From: Silene conica
Taxonomy: Eukaryota > Streptophyta > Magnoliopsida > Caryophyllales > Caryophyllaceae
DNA length: 64,000 nucleotides
Direction: 5' to 3'
Assembly (NCBI GenBank): GCA_029255685.2
Contig: CM055318.2
Location: 30,182,001 to 30,246,000 of the forward strand
The position numbers and the translations under genes were made by a program. Below are positions 47,301-59,259 of the stretch, piece after piece (position 1 is the first letter of the stretch; every line of letters starts with the position of its first letter). The notes below the pieces were generated by a model, which saw only the letters and a program-made list of their open reading frames with translations, was not told the origin of the DNA and made no database searches.

Positions 47301-50300
47301 ATTTGTCGTTTGGGGACTCTAACAGTAACGTTATTGTGAGGTAGACTTTGACAAGTGTTTCAGTGTTTTGTGTAAGTTGGTATGGGAAATTGACTAGCTG
47401 TAATTTTTTTGATGTTATCTATTTCAGAAGGTTGATGCAAGGTCATTTTCTTTAACTTAAATGCCTCAAGGCTTGAATTTATGATAGGCGGTGAAATTTA
47501 GTTTCTTTGGTTTTCTCCGATTTTCATGGTATAAAAATGCGGCATGGGATGCAAAAAGGTTGAAGTCTTGTCTTGGTATCAGTCTGTTGGGAATTTTTCT
47601 TTTTTGAACATAAAAGCACCTCTAAGAGGCTAAGAGCCTACAGTATCATATTTGATAAATCATAAGCAATTACATCATGAATTTGATATGGATACGAGTT
47701 ACTCCACACCCTTTTTACATTGGAATGTAGACTAAGTTGAGCTAACAAATGCGCCGTCTGATTACAACATTGAAGATATACACGGGAGAAATTAATTTAT
47801 TCAAAGGAATCACTAATTATGCTAATGTTGGAGACGGGCATACCAAAGAAGGATGGTTTATTTAAATCCTTAGTTAAGTGTTTAATTAGCTGAGGACAAT
47901 CGGACTCCAATATTATTTTGGGCAAGTCACAAACCTCATGCTAGACAGAATACTAATGAAAATCCATGTTGTGGTTGTTGGTGAGAAACTGATTTTTAAG
48001 CTTTGAGTTGCTGCTCTTTTATTTATTATGAATCTGTTTTTTTGTTGGTTGCTGCAATCAGTTTGTAGTTTGCCTTTAAATAGGCCTCGTAAAGAATAAG
48101 AGCTACCCTAGGAACTAGAAATAAAACTCGAAATTTAGATCTCCTCGGAACACATTAAATGAGAGACTCATCAGATTATTAGAAACCTAGTAACCCCTAG
48201 AACGTTCCAGAATATGCTACTGCATAAGCAATGCTGAAAATACAAATTATCTCACAAATTCCCCCTTTAATTTGTAATTTTCAGCTGCCCCTTAAACTTC
48301 ACAAACTTTTCTGTTGTAACCGGCTTAGTAAGTATGTCTGCTGGCTGATCGTTAGTGGTAATGAACTTCAATTGGATTGCCCATTTTTTGACCAAGTCAC
48401 GGATGAAGTGATGAAGTGATGTCATCATTATTCTTAACCAAACCACTTCACAAAGCAGCCTCTGTAGCTGTGGATGACAATGCCAGAGTTTGTGGCTTCC
48501 TTGAACTCCGCGATATCACCTTTGAACCTAGCCACATAACATATGCTTGAGTGCATTTCCTGTCGTCTAGTGAACGTACCCAATCACTATGAGTATAGCC
48601 CACTAGAATATGATCTTCCTTGGTATACTTGGTGCCATGTGATACGCTGCCTTTCAAGTATCTCAATATCGCAAAATGAAGCTTACTAGGATTATTCAAG
48701 AACCTAGACACCATACTTACAGCTTGTTTTAGGTACAATTGTGACCCAACAAGTCTTCGACACATGCTTGCATCAACCTTAGTTCCACCATCTTCTTGCT
48801 TTAACTTCTCATTTGCTGCCATAGGTGTTGCTACTGGTTTGGAGTCCTTCATGTTAAACTTTTTCAACAAGTCTTGGGCATATTTTTCTTGAGAGATAAA
48901 TATCTCTCCCTTTATTGGTTTGACTTAAATGCCGAAAAAAAATACTTCATAAACCCCAAATCCGTTGGCTCAAATTCTTTCATCATGCTTTTCTTGAATT
49001 CGGCTTTGAGAGAGTAATCATCCCGGTGAATGTCAAGTCATCTACATAGAGGCACGTAAACAATGAGGAACTTTTGCCCATTTTTCTTAATGTAAAGTGA
49101 GGGCTCATTTGGGCTTTTAGTAAAGTCTTTATTCGAGAGGTAGCTATCAATCTTACTATTCCACGCTCTTGGAGCTTGTTTAAGGCCATACAGTGCTTTC
49201 TTCAATTTGTTCACTTTATCCTCTTTAACCTTTACCTCATAGCCTTTTGCCCACATACACCTCTTCTTATAACTTAAAATCAATTCCAAGTTGTTTTGAC
49301 AACTAATCTTGCTTTGAATTTTTGAATGCTTCCATCTTCATTATACTTTGTTTTGTACACCCACTTCAAACCAATCACTTCTTTGCCTTTTGGAAGATCT
49401 GCAAGCTGCCAAGTCTTGTTCTTTTCGATCATGGCGATCTCATCACCCATTGCTTTTCTCCATACATCTTCTTTCGCCGCTTCATCAAAGTATGTGGCTC
49501 ACATGTAAAGAGATCAAAGTCACTTGCTTCACTGGTTAATACTACATGAGATGTCCATTGGCCAAAGCGGCCAGGTGGCCTGCTTATATGGTGATGGAGA
49601 ATCTGATTGTGCACTTGAAGAACTTACTCTGCTGCTGGAAGAGCGAAGGGCTCGATTGTGAACTACAAGAGGAACTAGAAGAGGCTGACCTCAAAGGAAA
49701 AGTGTTATTCTGTCAGTGTTTGTGGCAGCAACTTCATTGGTACTGTTTTTGTTTTGCTGGTCATTGCGGCCACTATCTACCTGAAAGACATCAGGTGTGC
49801 TGGTGGTGAATCTTCAATTGTTGCCCATTCCCAAGTTCTTGTTTCATCACAAAAACTGATTTTTAAGATTTGAGCTGCTGCTTTTTATTTATTATGGATC
49901 TGTTTTATTGGTGGTTGCTGCAGTCAGTTTGTAATTTGTCTTTAAATAGGCCTCATAGAAAATTCTAGAGCTACCCTAGGAACTAGAAATACAACTCACA
50001 ACTTATTTTTCTTAGGACACGCTAAATGAGACTGGACAGATTATTAGAAACCTAGTAACCGCTGGAACCTTCTAGAATATGCTACTGCATAAGCATTGCT
50101 GAACCTTCTAGAATATGCTACTGCGTAAAAAATGCTGAAAATACAAATTATCTCAGTGATTGATTCTGATGCAACCGATCCTCATCCCAGTAATTGAAAT
50201 TTGCAACCAACTTTGTGACAAGAGGTATCCAAACGTAGAGGAGAAATCTTGCAAACAATGGTGTGTGGATTATGTGTAACATAAATGGAGCATTTTAATA

Positions 50301-53300
50301 CCTTATGTGTGGAGCATTGTAATACCTTACACGCGGAGCATTTTAATACCCTCTATGCGCTTGTGGGGGCGTGCGTGTGCGTGTGCGTGTTCGTGTTAGT
50401 TTTTGATTTATTTCATGTTTTTGGGAGCATAAATTATTTTACGACTAAAGCTTTGTTGTTGATGTTATATGCAGGATGATGTAAAAAGATTGGCTGAAAG
50501 TTTTCTTGAATATGTTTTGAACAATCATCAGGTGACAAGGGAACCTGAGACGATCTTACAAGCTTTCCAGATCTCAGTGGTTAGAATCTAACCCTTATAC
50601 TCATTGTTGTATTATCGTTGAGTTTTTAGTCATCTTTTTAATTCAAATATATTTCGACATGTTTCCCTAGAAAAAGACTTGTTCTTAAGTTTAATTACAC
50701 GTCCAATAACATGCCTGCCTTAAGCGGAAGTCTTTGGGCCACGGTAGTTAATTGATTCTCGATTGTTCTGTGTCAACTCTGTACTGGAATTGTCTATAAC
50801 ATTGGTTTGCAATCCTTTTTTCTCTGATGCTGTTTTGTATTTGGATTTAGTCCGTAATGTATTTTGCTTGGTAGATCAAGGATCTACCAAAAATAAATTG
50901 ATTACCTACATAAAAGAAGACAATAATTTGATTAAGTGATGGCACTAACCTTATAAATTATAACGGACAATTTTGTTTAATATACGATGGTCCCTGTCTT
51001 TTTTTGTCGCTTACACCAAACAATCTTGGCCACAAACCATCTTCCCATGTTATTTTCCTATTCTATATTTTCCAGTCAATCCAAAAGACTAACCTACCTG
51101 AATGTTGCGTACTGTTAAGAATATAGTATAGTTGCACTCGCTCATCCTTTCCATTCACCTCCATTTATGTTGCATGCCTCTCATATACGTACGTCTCTTT
51201 CCCCTTGCCATCTTTTCTATTTATTCGACTTCACCCTGATGAAGTACTGAGAGCCAGTAGACTTGTGTCCTGGGCAGATGTAGTGTTGAGTTTCCCAACA
51301 TATCCTCTTCAGCACCATTCAGTTGTCTACCCTCTCTCCAGTTCCTTGCCAAATATGTGATGGCCGCTAAGCATTTGTTGTTTATTTCCCAACCTGATCT
51401 AAATTCATGATGCACAAACTTTAGCTTAGTAATCCACTTCAAACAGAGTCGAGTATTTATATAAGTTTTTTTGTTTATTATTGCTTTCACTTTAGATCCA
51501 AAGTGGAAAAAGAACGTGCTTAAAAAATTTATCTTCTTACTTTTAGTCATGAATGCGTTTGATACAAGGTGATATATGAGAAGTTGGAAATGACAAAAGC
51601 AACTAGCATTTGATACAAGGCTTCTCCGTGTTAAGTAGTATGCTCAGTTCGAAATATGGAATTTGAAAGGCACTTTTATTTATTTATTTTATTTGTTTCT
51701 AGTGTTTTTAGATTTTGTAGATGTTTCATACATTAGTGAGTTCTGATCTTTAAAAATCACTTTTTTGTTAAGCTTTATTCAAATGATATGAGCTTTACTG
51801 TCTACAATAGTGTTGGACGGCAGCTGAGGTTATGGAGCAAAAAGTTGATCACAGAAAATCCTTGGATATTGCCGTAGAGAAGATGGAATTCAGGTGTCGA
51901 GAGCAAGAGGCAGACTCTGTGTATAAAAAGATGAAACTACTAATGAAATTTTTTTTGTTTCGAAATCTTAAGCCTTTGAAATCTTCCATTGATCCTGCTT
52001 CAGTAACAGATGAAACTATCAGTAAAAGTTGTGTAGATATATCCATTGGAGGCTTGGAAAAGATAAGCAATAAAGAGAAAGATAGCTTTGGATACTCTGA
52101 GAATGTGAAAAAGATTTGTGAAAAGAAGATTAAAAAGCTGAAGGAGAGGCAAAAGGACGAACTTGTAAAATTTGAAAGTGCCTGGCAAGAGAAGAGGGCT
52201 AAACTAGAAGACAATTACAAAGTTGAATCAGCTGTTATCCGTTATTCACACGCCAAGTCTACTGACGTTGTCGAGAAGCTGAAGATCTTAGAGGAAAATT
52301 ATGCTAAGAAAAAGGAAGACCTCGAAAGTCAAATTTACAAGCACCGTAAAGAGTTTGAAGCTAGGCAACAGGAAGAAAAAGATGGCGAACAGAAAAAGAT
52401 AGCACAACTGTTGGAACTGGTAAAACCTGTGGCACAAAACGAGCAGTTGGAGAATCAACCATCTTTGAACAGTATACAGTTGCAGACGACTGAACACGAT
52501 ATAGATATTCCTTTGAGCGGCGATGTACGATTCCATCTGTCAGAAAAGACTAGAGACGGAAGTGAGAATGATATTTTACAAATGGACACTATTTTAGTTA
52601 GAAAAGAAAATACCCCTGAAAGCAATGTAGGTAGTGGTGTCAGTACGACAATTTGCTGCATGCCGAGAGAGGAGTCAAGGTCTCTGGTTTCTACATCCAC
52701 AAAACATCAAACGTCAGATGAAAACGCATGCCAGGTTCGTTGCTTCTGTATTGTTTTGTCTGCTCTTTCGTAATGTCCTAATTTGCAGTCTCTGCTTTGA
52801 TCGACTGTGAGTTCCCTTAATTTATAGGGTTATTTAATGAGAGTAATCCAACCTATGTCCCCCCTTCTCATTTTAATCCATCCTATAGTTTAACCCATAT
52901 TCATCTTAACTATGTACTCATTTTTCTTAGATTGCACCAGCCTAAATTTTGACTGGTTATAGTCGGTGAAGGGTAAATATTAGTAGATTTCTCTTAGGTC
53001 TTCTTCCTCCTTGAGTCACCTTCTCCATTCTTTCTTCTTCCTTATTATACAGCTTCAATGGTAGTCAAATAATACAACTTCAATGGTAATTTTTTTTATA
53101 CAATCTCCAAAATCACCACCAGTATGTTCTATTCCTAATAAAATAAAAATCACCATTGATCAACTATTAACTATAGTAATAATAATTAATACATTAATGA
53201 TACACTCACCCACACTCACCCACACTACTCTATCCTCCCAAAACAGGGACTTTTTTCAACACCACTACAACAACAATTACAGCACCATGGTCTGTAAGAA

Positions 53301-56300
53301 ACACCACCAACAACAGCAAAAAATTAATACAATTCACTCTGCCCCTCACCAACACTTCCGCCAACAACAACTATATAGTAATAGCATGAAAGATTCTGAC
53401 TTTGATCAGGGTTTCGATTTGTTGACGAAGCGGGGTTTGGGATTTAATTTATTATGCAACATGAACCGAATTGTAGAACTAGGTTTTTATACCCGTGGGT
53501 GGTAGGGAGATGATTAGATGAGTGGGTTTTGGAACAAATCGAAGAGTTATAGGGGTTTTAGTGGGGTTAATGGCAAGGATTATGAGACGGTTTTGGAGAT
53601 GATGTAATTTTGAAACTTTTCTTCTGTTGTTCATCTTTGTTGTTGGGATGTGGCGGCACCAGTGGAGTGAGGAAGATACGGCGTTGGTGGTGGTGGCAGA
53701 AATCGGGTGCGGAGAGGAAGGCAGGAGGTGGGTGCGGGGAGTTAGAGATAAGGTCACGGTGATGGACTGATGGTGGCGGTTTTGCAAAATCCTAGATCTC
53801 TAAATCAATTTGGGGTAAATGTTAATTTGGGGTTTGGAGGTTGTATAAGGTATGGACTATGGGTAGACCTGTCAAAACCTGACCCGACCCGAAAACCGAC
53901 CGTAACCCGACCCGTCAATAACCCGAAAATAACCCGGTTTTTTCAACCCGAACCCGAAAGATACCCGAACCCGTTTTGACCCGTAAACAACGGGTCAAAA
54001 CCCGACCCGCAGCGGGTTGACCGTTGGGTCAAGACAATATATCATTTTAAAAATATACAATGTCATATAGGTATTGATGACTTATAATTTTTGAGGAGAA
54101 ATGTGCATATATATATGCGGTATGTCACGTCATCACCTCAAACAACATGCCACGTCATCACCTCAAAGTGTGTGTCACATCGTCACTTTCACCGTAGTAC
54201 GTCAAATTGCATTCCACGTCAGCACCGCCAACTCATCACCTCATACCACATGCTACGTCATCACATCGAAGTGTGTGTCACGTCGTCACTTTTAGTGTAG
54301 TACGTCAAGTTACATTTCACATTAGCAATGTCACCTCATTATTTCGATGGACTACATGCCACGTCATCACATCGAAATGTGAGCCACACTGTCACTTACA
54401 CCTCATTCCACATCATCATTGCCACATAATCGCCTAGGACCACATGCCACATCATCACCTCGAAATGCGTGTCAAATAGTCACTTTCACCGTATTACATC
54501 GAACTGAACCGCACCTCACGTCAACACTTCCACTTCATCACCTCATATCACATGTCACGTCATCATTGTTATCTTATTTGAGTCTCATTATCGTACTTAG
54601 CGAGTTAATGAGGGTGATGACGACGATAACAATGGTGAAAGCGAAAATGGTGATAATTATTTTGACTAAGACAAGTAAGAGGAGAGAAAACGTATAATGG
54701 GCAGGAATTACGATATAAAAGGAGTTTTAAAATGCGCGGAAAAAATGTTGATTAACCCGTATTTTTACCCGAACCCGACCCGGAACCCGTATAGACTTGA
54801 CCCGTATTTTACCCGACCTGAAATACACCCGACCCGTATTTTACCCGAACCCGTATCTACCCGACCCGTAACCCGCCCGTTCGACCCGTTTGACAGGTCT
54901 AACTATGGGTGATGCAGAATGAGCGCAATGGCAGATTGAAGGATTAAACAGTAAAAAAAACATTGGTGAAAAATTGAAGACTAAACCTAGACTAAAGAAA
55001 AAGGAAGGTAATGGCTTTTAAAATTAAAAAAGGGTAGACGGGTAACCTGTAACAGGTTACCCTAATACCCTTTCAAAATATCAATATCAGACAAATGAGT
55101 GTATAGTTAAGATTAATATGGGTTAAACTATAAGATGGATTAAAACGAGGAGTGACATAAATAACCCTAATTTTTGTTCCCTCAGATCATTTCAAATTCA
55201 GTACATTTATTGATTATTAGTATCACATATTAGTTAGTGAAATAGGCGTGATGATGTTTGGAAGGAAGATCTTGAATTTATTGATGATTACTATGGATAC
55301 TACGTTGTTGTCTCATGTTGTAGCTGCTTGTTTTGAGCTTATTTACAAGCAGACTTAGGTTTTTCTGGCCTTATTATCTTATGTTTATCTTATACATAAT
55401 TAGGACCTTGGAGATCAAGTATGTCAACGACGAGTTGAAAGAGCGGTGGAAGAAGTCTGTTCTCTTGCTGAGAGTTGCCATGCTTCTCTTGGAGGAGAAA
55501 CACCATTACTCGAACCAGACGACTCTGTTCCTTCTAATCTTCCACATGATGAGGATCCCGCTGCTTTACCTGCCACTGAGCACTCCAGTGATCAACTTGT
55601 TAATCAGCTAAATGAGGTTGAAAGCCCAGTCGTTCTTACTGAGAGTAGCAATGCTTTTCTTGGAGAAGAAATACCATTAGCGGAACCAGCCGTCTCCATT
55701 CGTTCTAATCTTCCACGTGATCAGGAGTCCACTGCTTTACCTGCCACCGATCACTCTAGTGATCAACTTAATAATCAACCAAATGAGATTGAAAGCCCGG
55801 TCATTCTTACTGAGAATAGCAATGCTTCTCTTGGAGGAGAAATACCATTAGCGGAACCAGCCGTCTCCATTCGTTCTAATCTTCCACGTGATCAGGAGTC
55901 CACTGCTTTACCTGCCGCTGAGCGCTCTAGTGATCAACTTAATAATCAACCAAATGAGATTGAAAGCCCGGTCGTTCTTACTGAGAATAGCAATGCTTCT
56001 CTTGGAGGAGAAATACCATTAGCGGAACCAGCCGACTCCGTTCCTTCTAATCTTCCACGTGATCAGGAGTCCACTGCTTTACCTGCCACCGAGCACTCTA
56101 GTGATCAACTTAATAATCAGCCAAATGAGGTCGAAAGTCTGGTCATTCAAAGTTCTAGTGCTCAAATGCAACCACAATTAACACATTCAGGAATTGTTCA
56201 TGTACATGGTAGCCATCTAACCCCATTATCAGTGGTCCCTCCAACTAACTCGCGGATGCCGCCATCTTATTATTCAGACCCTCTTCAAAATGAATTTGAT

Positions 56301-58734
56301 CGAATACGAAAGCAAATTGGAGAAACCATAAATGCTCATGAGGAAATGGTAGGTGTTTAGACGAGTGTAGTGTTCTTGTATACTCTTGTATTTTTCTTTG
56401 GTGTCCTTGATTATGACCTCCCGTCTATTCTTCTCAACTATGCAGAAATTACGGCTAAAATCAGAATGTGACAAAGAAATAGAGGACCTTGTAGCCCAAA
56501 TTCGAAAGAAGTACTGTGTCAAGCTTGAGGAAGCTGAGTCATCATTCTCTCTCAAGAAGAGTGAACTGGAGTTAAATCAGAGTATGGTTATGATGAATAA
56601 GTTCCTGGCAGATGCTTTCAGATCTAAATGCACGGATTATAAGGCTGATAAGGCAGGAGCACAAGGAGGATCACAAAAAGGTGTGTGACTTAATGCATGA
56701 GATTATTTTTGAGCATTTGTTTTCTTGTATTTACAGGTTCAATTTATGTTTGTATGAAATTTGTTTTCAGCCTAGGGATTGACTCTAGCAAGTCCAATGG
56801 TTTGGTTAGGGACTTGCTTTCATTTTTAAGAAATTGCAAGCTAGTGGCTAAACGGTTGGACAAGTCCATGTAGGATAACTTAAACCAAGCAACTAGCTTC
56901 AATAAGCTAGTAGCTTAAATCGCCCTACCACAAAAATACAACCAATAGAAATTAGTTTGATTTATTAACATGTGGGATTGTGGATCAAGTTAGTTAAAAT
57001 TTGAGCTAAACCATTGAATTGAATTAGTAGCTCAAAATAAATTAGCTTAAGATGTGATGTGGCAAAGGTAAGCTAGTTGCAACTAGCTTACCATTGGACT
57101 TGTGTACAATCTTGGGTGGTTGCGAATTGTGAAAGGCTCAACCACTTTCATTTCTTGTTAAATCTTTTACTCGTTTTGTTTTATAGAATCATATTTACTA
57201 TCTCGAGCTCATTTTTTGCGCTTATAGGGGTTTGGCTTGAGTATTTTCTCTCTTTTGCAATTCCTTGTTAGAAAAAAAAGCCATATTGGGGTATGTTGCT
57301 TTTGCTTCCCCAATCCCCATGCATGTTGTGTCTTCATCGATCCCTTTGCCTTGGTCTATGTTAAGTACTTGGAAGTTGGAACTCGTAGTCACCTTTTTCA
57401 TGAAGCGATGCATTTGTATAAGATTATTTTTTATTTTAATTGAGCAAATCTTATGTTATATCGTCAGACCGATGGTACTGTGCGATAAAACAATGAGGTT
57501 TGATATAGTAGTGTTAGGGTTTATTAAAACACATTTAAGCCTTGTAAAAAATCTCTTGTTATAAACTCTAGATGCCATTCTTTAATTTTGAAAACACACT
57601 ATGTATATGTTAACATATGACACATAGGTGACACTTGTAGGCTTGTAGCCGAGTGAAGGACAAAAGTAAAGGGTAAGTCGTGGACCTAAACTATTGGTTT
57701 CTTCACATTTAAGGGCCAGAGTTTTGAAAGAACCCAACACCATTTACCATTAACTTCGTGTCAAGATCCACTGCAGTGTTCATTTAACTAGTGTTTCATT
57801 GAACTGTAGTTGTCAATATCAGCCATCCATTTACATCAATGCACGCCTTATAATTACACCTCATCGGAAACTCATCAGACCCCTTTGGTACCACAAAACT
57901 CCCAACTTTGGACACCAGCCTTGCCATCCCAAGTCTCTCCCCAAACCCCTTTTACATCTCTAACACCGCTGACTCTGACTGTTGCATTGCCGGAAATTGG
58001 TGATTAGTGGTGGTAGTGAAGGGCGGATAGAGGAGGTAAGAGAGTACCTCTTTCCCCATAAGTAACCAAAGCGCTACTCCCCCATGAGGTCCCATCCATT
58101 TACAGGGGCTAATTAGGCGTTGAGATCACTTAGTAGTATACTTTAATTTTAACGATTTCTCAACATTTCTGACAATTCATTCATATTTACAGGTATGTCT
58201 TCTAGTCGGATAAATCTTCCCCTTCAGCTACAGCCTATGACTAGACCGCTCTCTTCCACGGCCTCATTTTCTATGGTTCCGTCAACTAGCAGCCCTACCA
58301 GAACCATTGTTAATTCATTTCCAACCCTTGAATCTGGTATGCCAAAGAGGCCCCCTCTAGACAGGATGGCTAGGCATGAAACCCGTGCACCGGCCCCTCA
58401 TTTGCAACATTTGTCTGTCCCACATGCGATGTCATCTAACAATATGCAATATTCTAGCGTATTTCCGTTACGACCCCTTAACAATAATCACCTGGCGTCA
58501 TCTTCATCCTCGCAAATTCCGGATAAGGAACCGGTCTTGTCACTAAATGCAACAGAGCTGCTCTTGGATATCGCTAGGAGAAATGACGCAAAACTCCGTT
58601 TCCTATCTGAAAATTTATCACCATGGGTAGATAATTCGCAGGATCATGAATCATGGGATCTCTCTCGGTTTGGGAGAGTTACTGATGTTGAGCAGCCTCC
58701 TGGAGATGTCGTCTGTTTATCAGATGATGACTAG
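32303..58734 (+). CDS. MOM1: MOM1-like transcriptional silencing factor (degenerate SNF2/CHD-type helicase-like protein)
   Basis: Arabidopsis MOM1 keeps transposons silent in the nucleus, largely without changing DNA methylation, together with PIAL1/2 and PHD proteins. Nineteen exons join in phase to 2081 residues: 32303-32606, 32727-33096, 36582-36666, 38214-38332, 40402-40595, 40810-40934, 41071-41343, 42139-42267, 43346-43600, 43776-43916, 43989-44285, 44752-44928, 46015-46918, 47010-47131, 50475-50579, 51811-52734, 55404-56348, 56446-56680, 58193-58734. Arabidopsis MOM1 is about 2000. Visible parts: basic N-terminus; PHD finger at about 281-330 ([26 protein letters not shown]; the usual His is Cys); chromodomain about 360-400 (EYYVKYKGL) and a second chromo-like [11 protein letters not shown]; a SNF2-like region about 530-960 without a Walker A loop and with DGSQ in place of DEGH, so ATPase activity is unlikely; coiled coil about 1310-1390; four 57-residue repeats from about 1554; a CMM2-like block about 1800-1890 ([28 protein letters not shown]); C-terminus VVCLSDDD. 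An in-frame TAA at 32279 supports the start. The exon 4 donor is inferred. Confidence 0.92.
33097..36581. other. Intron 2 of the MOM1-like gene, no element recognised
   Basis: This 3.5-kb intron has no long reading frame, no paired inverted termini and no LTR that I can identify. Short frames in it match nothing known. Confidence 0.6.
36667..38213. other. Intron 3 of the MOM1-like gene
   Basis: It contains a GC-richer purine/G-rich patch (about 37180-37345) unlike its AT-rich surroundings, possibly an old insertion. Frames across the patch are uninterrupted on both strands for about 70 codons but resemble no protein. Confidence 0.5.
38333..40401. other. Intron 4 of the MOM1-like gene, splits the PHD finger
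   Basis: The intron separates the first zinc-ligand pair from the rest of the PHD finger. About 38600-39400 looks like repeat-derived filler by texture, but no ends could be defined. The donor consistent with the frame is GTGGGT at 38333; a better-looking GTAA four bases on would break the frame. Confidence 0.5.
45238..45788. mobile_element. Fold-back MULE MITE in MOM1-like intron 12
   Basis: It starts GGGATATTCTACATGGTAC and ends in the inverse. The terminal inverted repeats run about 230 bp with scattered mismatches, so nearly the whole 551 bp is a hairpin. A perfect 9-bp duplication TTTTTTATT (45229-45237, 45789-45797) identifies the Mutator superfamily. Confidence 0.93.
47990..50155 (-). 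mobile_element. Copia-type LTR element remnant in MOM1-like intron 14
   Basis: Two direct LTR copies (about 47990-48254 and 49857-50155) share TGATTTTTAAG at one end and AAATACAAATTATCTCA at the other. The interior holds minus-strand copia reverse transcriptase and RNase H pieces ([48 protein letters not shown]). A purine tract (AAAGGGGGAA) abuts the left LTR. gag, protease and integrase are missing and several breaks are present. The right LTR carries an extra internal duplication of about 33 bp. No clean target duplication was found. Confidence 0.85.
50285..50362. repeat. Short tandem repeat, about 27-bp unit x3, plus GT/GC run
   Basis: Three copies of GGAGCATTTTAATACC (or one-base variants) start near 50288, 50314 and 50336. 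They are followed by a GTGCGTGTGCGTGT run in intron 14 of the MOM1-like gene. Confidence 0.8.
53864..54901. mobile_element. hAT non-autonomous element inside the MULE
   Basis: It starts TAGACCTGTCAAA and ends TTTGACAGGTCTA, with a perfect 8-bp duplication ACTATGGG (53856-53863, 54902-54909). Ends are rich in ACCCGACCCG; the middle holds degenerate tandem repeats. There is no transposase. It is a different hAT family from the 0.64-kb MITEs at 10.5 and 12.2 kb but has the same architecture of GC-rich arms. Confidence 0.93.
54115..54560. repeat. Degenerate tandem repeats rich in ACGTCA
   Basis: About four units of roughly 110-125 bp repeat the phrases CCACGTCATCACCTC and GTGTGTCAC-TCGTCACTTT. 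ACGTCA (inverse TGACGT, a bZIP core site) or a one-base variant recurs about ten times in 450 bp within the hAT element. Confidence 0.75.
55539..56145 (+). repeat. 171-bp coding tandem repeat in MOM1-like exon 17
   Basis: Units start at 55539, 55710, 55881 and 56052 and encode 57 residues each ([20 protein letters not shown]...). The last is partial, and the exon start looks like the tail of a fifth unit. Units two to four are almost identical in DNA, pointing to recent expansion. The length of 171 keeps the frame for any copy number. Confidence 0.95.
56786..57103. mobile_element. Possible MITE in MOM1-like intron 18
   Basis: Left GCAAGTCCAATGGT and right ACCATTGGACTTG form an inverted pair about 318 bp apart, with further AAGCTAGT/ACTAGCTT elements inside. 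No convincing target duplication could be fixed, so the superfamily is unknown. Confidence 0.45.
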
Positions 58735-59259
58735 GCATTCTAACCCATTCTTTTGTAGGTTTATATTGTAATATTTAGTCCTACGGGGATCGAGATGCTG
58801 AGCATAATTTGATCGATGAGGGTGTAATCTCAGTCATTTGTAGTTCATTACTTCATTGTGATGAGTGTATCATTGTTTTATGGTGAGGCAGTGGATGTTT
58901 TGAGGTTAATTAATTATGATTTACAAGTTGTTTGTATGGGCAATGTATAAAGGCAGCCAGCCTGTGAGGTGCTAATTTTCAATCACATTTGCAGTTATTT
59001 GTAAACTTGATTCGTTTAACCTTGACAACTTGTAAAGTAATAGAGTTACACTGCTTTGATAGTTTATTTGATAGCTCAGGTTGCAGCCTATATATTTTTT
59101 TTTTCTTTTTTCTTTTCTTTGAGGCAGCCCTCGTAGAGTCGCAGGCATGTCACGCCATGCATGAGCAGGGTTAGATCTCAATGCTTGGCTTGAGTGATGT
59201 AGTGTGTGTACTTTATTTGTTTTAACACGTTAATTGAGTCTTAATATCAAACATATTAC
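58735..59259. other. 3' flank of the MOM1-like gene
   Basis: It probably contains the 3' UTR of the MOM1-like gene. No further gene is seen before the LINE. A T/C-rich run lies near 59094-59120. Confidence 0.5.

Larger units (their letters stand above)
52827..55167. mobile_element. MULE-like non-autonomous element in MOM1-like intron 16
   Basis: Terminal inverted repeats of about 95 bp begin GGGTTATTTA and include TTTTAATCCAT and ATAGTTTAACCCATATT. The flanking 9-mers (TAATTTATA / TAATTTTTG) match only partly, so the duplication has decayed. It is 2341 bp including a 1038-bp hAT element. Frames inside it are Asn/His/Gln-rich low-complexity stretches with no transposase. Confidence 0.75.

Noticed and set aside
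49322-49809. Plus-strand frames in the copia remnant of intron 14
   Set aside because: The copia coding is on the minus strand; these are antisense shadows.
53083-54697. Asn/His/Gln-rich and Thr/Ser/His-rich frames up to 140 codons
   Set aside because: They lie in the MULE and hAT repeats, are low complexity, and change identity in each frame.
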